DNA of 64,000 nt from Perognathus longimembris pacificus (taxonomy: Eukaryota > Chordata > Mammalia > Rodentia > Heteromyidae): assembly GCF_023159225.1 (NCBI RefSeq), contig NC_063167.1:75995298-76059297 (forward strand), given 5' to 3'. The stretch's first letter is position 1. The number at the start of each line of letters is the position of its first letter. The translations under genes and the position numbers were made by a program. Of this stretch, positions 36,201 through 42,200 are shown piece by piece. The notes beneath the pieces were generated by a model. The model had not been told where the DNA came from. It did not search any database and was given only the letters and a program-made list of their open reading frames with translations.

Positions 36201-39200
36201 CTCAGGATGTTAAGGTCTTTAAATGAGGATTGGACTATATCTATTTTTACTTCCATTTTTTCATTTACTTCCTGAAGTTCCTTTGAGAATCCCTTCCTGA
36301 ATTCCTGGAATTGTTTTTGGAATTCGTTCCTGATGCTTTGGGTCATTTCTGCTATTATAGTCTGAAGTGTTTTTTTTTTTTTTTTATTCTCCATTTGGTT
36401 GTACTGTTTTTTGGAGCTGGTGAGTTGACTTGACCTTTCGTAAAATTTGTAATATTTCTTTGTGATTTATGCATCTGGGATGAAGGAGTTATGAATTCTT
36501 GATTTGCCCCTGCACTTTTCGGTGGCCTGTAGGTGGCGGCCTTGGCTTGGCTTTGTGCTGGTTCCCAGAACTTGTTTGTATCCTGGCTCTGGGTTTGAGT
36601 TCTGCTGTTGTAGCTTACTGCCGTTGTACCTTACTGCCCTATGTGTTAGTGTGTCCACCTTGGTTGTTGCCAATGCAGTCACCCTCACCGCAGTTAAGGG
36701 TGGATAGATTCTGTGGCTTTCTCTGCAGGTCCGTACCCTGCCACTGTGCTGTGCTGACCCTTGTGAGCCCGTTGGGGTTCTCGGGTTGCCGATTCGGTGT
36801 GGCGTGGAGACTTTTCTCTTTTTTGTTTCTTTCCCTGCTAGTTGCTGTGGGTCAGGAGTGCTCGCCTCTCAGAGCAAGTGTTGCTGCTGAGGGGCAGCTC
36901 ACCCACCTGTGCAGAGTGCGCATATTAGAGTGAGTGTTGCTACTGATGGAGGTATGCCCACTTGTGCAGAGTGTTGCCGCTGAGGGGGAGCTCACTTACC
37001 TGTGTGCTCCTGTGGGGGAGTGGGTGCAGGGCCCTCCTGCTGGAGGGCTAGGATACTGACCTGCCCACGCCTTCTGTGGGACACATGAGTTTGCACATTT
37101 TAGTGCTGGTGGGCATGTTTGTGTGAGGTCTCGTGCATCTTTTGGGGGCACGCTGTCCTGGACTGTTGGAGGGTGCTTGTGTCCTCTTGTGATTCTGCTG
37201 TGGGGCGGTATGCCTGACCCCAAGCGGGTTCAAGTGTGTGTGTGTGTGGGGGGGGGTTGGTGCCCACGGCCTCTCTGGGCCTCCACTGTGGGAGGTGCGT
37301 GTGCTTGGGCTCAGGTGACCCTGCTGGGCTGTTATTGCACAAGTATTGCACTGGTATTGCTGGTGAGCACAAGTGTGTCTGCCGTTCAGAAAGTCCGTGC
37401 AAACCCCAGCACCTCAGCCAGAGGTCAAATGCCCACCAGCCCCAGGGTCCCTGCTGGGGGGGCTGGTGCATGCAAATTCAGTAGCGCCAGCTGGGGTGCT
37501 AGGGGACTCAGGCCTAATGTGTCTCCCCAAGCGGCTTTGTTGGGAGTTGCTCCATTCACTGCTAGCTCCTGGTCCTAGGGGGAAGGAGTGGGGAGCTCTG
37601 GTTTCTTTGTCCCCTTGCGATGAGGTCCAAATCAAGTTTTGGGTCTCTGCCAGAGCTGTTCTCCCGTTTGGGGGGCCGGGGGGGAGGAGACAAAGGGGGA
37701 ACTTACTGGTCCTGGAGTCTGTTTGTGTCCTGCGATGCTGTGGGATTTTTCCGTGGTGGGAGGTCTGGGTCTGTGGAGCTTCTGCGGTGTGGTCTCTGCA
37801 CTGGCAGCGGGAATTTTCTGCTGTCCCTTCTGTGCTGCCCGCTTGCTCTGCCTGGCCCTGTTGGGGTGGGGGTGGTGCCCGAGATTTTCCGGCTTCGTGC
37901 AGAATATCGGCTTTCTTTTCTTTATTCTTTTTATCTGTTTGTTCTGGTTGTTGAGCTTGCTGGTCTCTTGATGGGGCATTGGGTGTTGAAGTTCCCAGCT
38001 CACTATTTGGTTGGAGCAAGTTGGGGTGCCTCCTTATTAGTCGGTGCATCTTCCACTCTCCAGTAGTGTTTCTTAACCAAGATACATATTTTGGCAAACA
38101 TCTATTATCAAGGGTTTTTGGCCTGGGCACTGTCCCTGAGCTACCATTCTACCACTTGAGCCACAGTACCACTTCTGGCCTTTGCTATGTGTATGGTACT
38201 GAGGAATCGAACCCAGAGCTTCATGCATGCTAGGCAAGCACTCTACCGCTAAGCCACATTCCCAGCCTCAAGTGCTTTATGGCAAGATGATTGAAGGATT
38301 TTTCTGATTGTAATTGGGTGTTTTTTTTTCTTATTGTCAAAGTGATGTACAGAGAGGTTACAGTCTCATATGTTATGCCTTGGGTACATTTCTGGTACTG
38401 TTTGTTACCTTCTCCCTCATTCCCCCCCCCCCCCATTGTATTTGTTACACTTGAGGTTGAGTAATATGAAATATATAGGTGAATTGATTTGTAACTAAAG
38501 AGCTTCTAGAAATAAACTAGGCACTATAAATTTAGAAGCTGATTTGTAAAACTAAGAGAATAAATGAAATTATCTATGGAAAAAGTTGAGAGAAAAGAAA
38601 CACTCCTTGAAATAGTGTCCTGATATAATTTGTAATTTGGAAGGCCAGGTTTGGTGGTGAATGCCTATAGTTTCCAGATACTGGAGGCCATTGGAGGCCA
38701 GCCCAGGGAAAGTTAGTAAGACCTCTATGCAACAAACAAGCTGTTCATGCCTGTAATCCCATCTAGGTAGGAGAGACATAGCAGGAGGATCTTGGTCTAA
38801 GATTGGCCCTCGCAAAAACACAGGACCTGGGCTGGGAATACAGCCTAGTGGAAGAGTGCTTGCCTCAGATACATGAAGCCCTGGGTTCAATTCCTCAGTA
38901 CCGCATATGTAAAAAAAAAAAAAAAAGCCAGAATTGGCACTGTCGCTCAAGTGGTAGAGCGCTAGCTAGCCTTGAGCAAAAACAATCCAGAGACAGTGCT
39001 CAGGCCCTGAGTTCAAAACCCCAGGAATGGCAAAAATAAACAAAAAAAAAATAGGACCTTATCTGAGAAATGAACTTAAGTCCAAGGCTTTGACTCAAAC
39101 CCCAATACTTGCTATTCCCCCAATTATTTTGGAAGTGGTAAAATAAAGGGGAAAAAAGATCAGTGAGAGTAGGAAACAATTTTTTTTTTCTTGGCCAGTA

Positions 39201-42200
39201 CTGAACTCAGGGCCTTGAATCACTTGGCTTTTTCACTGAAGGTTTGTGCTCTATCCCTTGAGGCACACTTCCACTTGTGAAACCAGGAAAGTTTGATGCC
39301 ATGAAAGTCAAAAGAAAGCCAATATTTGAGAAAAGTAGTATATTAGAAAGCAGAGTATATTAAACTATGTTGGATGTTTGTGAAAGGTAGATTAAAATGA
39401 GAGAAAAATACTTATTAACTACTGTTAATGTTTGTTATTTGTGGCCTTGACAAAAGTATTTTACTTGGTGGTAAAGAGATACAAGGCAGATTGAAATGGC
39501 TTGAAATACTGTTGAATGAGGCACTGTTGGCTTCTACATAGCAAGGACATAGGTATATTCAAAACAATAATAAGCATTGGGGTGAAGGGAGGAGATCTTT
39601 TAAGAAGAATTCTGATTGAGAAGGAAGAAAGTCGGAAGGGTTAAATTGTCAAAGCTCAGTTTTACTGTGAATGGAAACTGACAAATGGAATGGCAGTTGC
39701 TGTGTGCACTGGGATTAGTAAATGATTATCTTTTTTAATAAATGGGAGATGATTGGAACCTATTTTTGTTGTTGTTGTGGGCTTGGGCACTGTCTTTGAG
39801 CTCTGCTTTGCAAGGCTAGCTAGCTAATGCTTTGAGCCATAGTGCCACTTTTGGTTTTTGAATGGTTACTTGGAGATAAAGGGACTTTTCTGCCGGGACT
39901 TTTCTGTCTGGGCTGGCTTGGGACCCCGATCCTTTGATCTCAGCCTCCTGAGTAGCTAGGATTACAGGCATGAGCCACCAGCACTCAACTGGAACCTATT
40001 TTTGCCTGCTAATAAAAATGACCTAATGCAGAAAAAGAGATAGATGGAGGAGAAAGTGGAGCTAATTGAAGATACTGTAATTTTTTGAGAACCAAAAAAG
40101 TAAGGGAATTTAGAACCTAGAAATGTGAGAGTGGCTTTTGATAGAAGCACCTTTCTATTGAAAAGAGTAAGAAAGGAAAAGATGGGTATAGATGCTTATT
40201 TTAATAGATACATTCAGAAATTGGATGACTAATATTCTTTTCCAATAGTTTTTTTTTTTTTTTCCTCCCAGTCCTGGTTCTTGAATTCTGGGCCTGGGCA
40301 TTGTCTCTGAGCCTCTCTCTGCGCAAGGCTAGCACTCTACCACGTTAGTCACAGCACCACTTCTGGCTTTTTTGAGTAGTTTATTGAAGATAAGCGTCTC
40401 AAGGAGTTTCTTGCCTTGGCTGAATTTGGATTCCAACCTTGATCCTCAGATCTCAGCCTCCTGAGTGGCAAAGGATTTACAGGCGTGAGCCACCAGTGGT
40501 GGCAGTTTCTATCTCAAGGGAATATTTTCTCAGTGGAACATGATGAAAAAGATAGTTTGAGTAGTACAGAGAAAAACTAGTAAACAAACGATAAGGAATA
40601 ATTATTTGTAGAGTTAAGGGAATAGAATGACAAAATGTTGATAATGTATCATAATCATTTGAAATATGTAATAGAGTAGTATTTATCTACTCTATTTTAA
40701 GGTTTCTTCCTTAAAGGAAAGAAATGCTTGCTATTCCTGTCACTTTCTTTTTTGAGACGTGTTAAATATTCTTTCGTTTTGTTTTGTTTTTGCCAGTCCT
40801 GGGGCTTGGGACTCATGGCCTGAGCACTGTCCCTGACTTCTTTTTGCTCAAGGCTAGCACTCTTACTTCTTGAGCCAAACCACCGCTTCCAGCTCTTTCT
40901 GTTTATGTGATGCTGCTGAGGGATCAAACCCACAGCTTCATGTATGCTTCGCCAGCACTCTACCACTAAGCCACATTCCTTAGTCCAAATATTCTTTATT
41001 TCTCACTTTTACATAAGCCACAGTAAAAAAAAATGCCTTTCTATTAGTAAAGGACAGATTTCAGAGACAGGGAATTCTAATTGAATTGGCAAAGTCAAGA
41101 CCAAAAATGTAGGCATTGCTTCCTCATCAGCAACCATTGCCTTTAACAGGTTAATGATTATGAATTGAAACACGTTAATCTTGCCTGGTTATGAGACAGT
41201 GAAGGGATATTCCTCATATTTAAAGATGTTCTCATAATTAGCTATATAAATCTGAATATGAAACCAATCTTTGACAGATATTGTTCCCTATCTTGCTGAA
41301 TGAAAAATTGAACATTACTAAGTCCAATCATATCACAGAAAGGGAGACAGTGACAGTATTTTTTTTAAAGTTCAAATTCACTTAACTACAAGCCAGTTTT
41401 ACTTAAATTGGGATTGTCCAAAAATATTCTATCAGCCATTTATGATCTGAATTTTGATGTTAGACATCAGTTAAATTATGGTACACATTAAAAGCCATGA
41501 GACATTTATTTCACAATAAATAAAGCAGTGGATATTACTTATTTGTAGCTTTTTTTTAGATAGTCTATCAAATAATCTCTCCTTTTTCCCTTCCTCTTCC
41601 TCCCCCCCTCTTTCCTCCTCCCCCCATCTCCTCCTTCTCCCCCTTCCCTCCCTCCCCCTCCCCCCTCCCTCCCCCCTCCTCCTCCTCCTCCTCCTCCTCC
41701 TCCTCCTCCTCCTCCTCCTCCTCCTCCTCCTCCTCCTCCTCCTCCTCCTCCTCCTCCTCCTCCTCCTCCTCCTCCTCCTCCTCCTCCTCCTCCTCCTCCT
41801 CCTCCTCCTCCTCCTCCTCCTCCTCCTCCTCCTCCTCCTCCTCCTCCTCCTCCTCCTCCTCCTCCTCCTCCTCCTCCTCCTCCTCCTCCTCCTCCTCCTC
41901 CTCCTCCTCCTCCTCCTCCTCCTCCTCCTCCTCCTCCTCCTCCTCCTCCTCCTCCTCCTCCTCCTCCTCCTCCTCCTCCTCCTCCTCCTCCTCCTCCTCC
42001 TCCTCCTCCTCCTCCTCCTCCTCCTCCTCCTCCTCCTCCTCCTCCTCCTCCTCCTCCTCCTCCTCCTCCTCCTCCTCCTCCTCCTCCTCCTCCTCCTCCT
42101 CCTCCTCCTCCTCCTCCTCCTCCTCCTCCTCCTCCTCCTCCTCCTCCTCCTCCTCCTCCTCCTCCTCCTCCTCCTCCTCCTCCTCCTCCTCCTCCTCCTC

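Larger units (their letters stand above)
31352..38062 (-). mobile_element. LINE-1, near full length, inactivated
   Basis: Minus-strand L1 of about 6.7 kb flanked by the 12-bp TSD gtagtgtttctt (31340-31351 and 38063-38074). The implied nick TT/AAGAAA fits the L1 endonuclease site. Order on the minus strand: GC-rich 5' UTR (about 36400-38062), ORF1, ORF2, 3' UTR, A-rich tail (about 31352-31371). Reading frames are broken several times. It lies in MTF2 intron 11, antisense to the gene, so transcripts read its complement. Confidence 0.93.

Noticed and set aside
36500..38062. GC-rich region that could pass for a host CpG-island promoter or a new gene on either strand
   Set aside because: It is the 5' UTR of the L1, bounded by the target duplication at 38063. 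The plus-strand ORFs there are complements of it.
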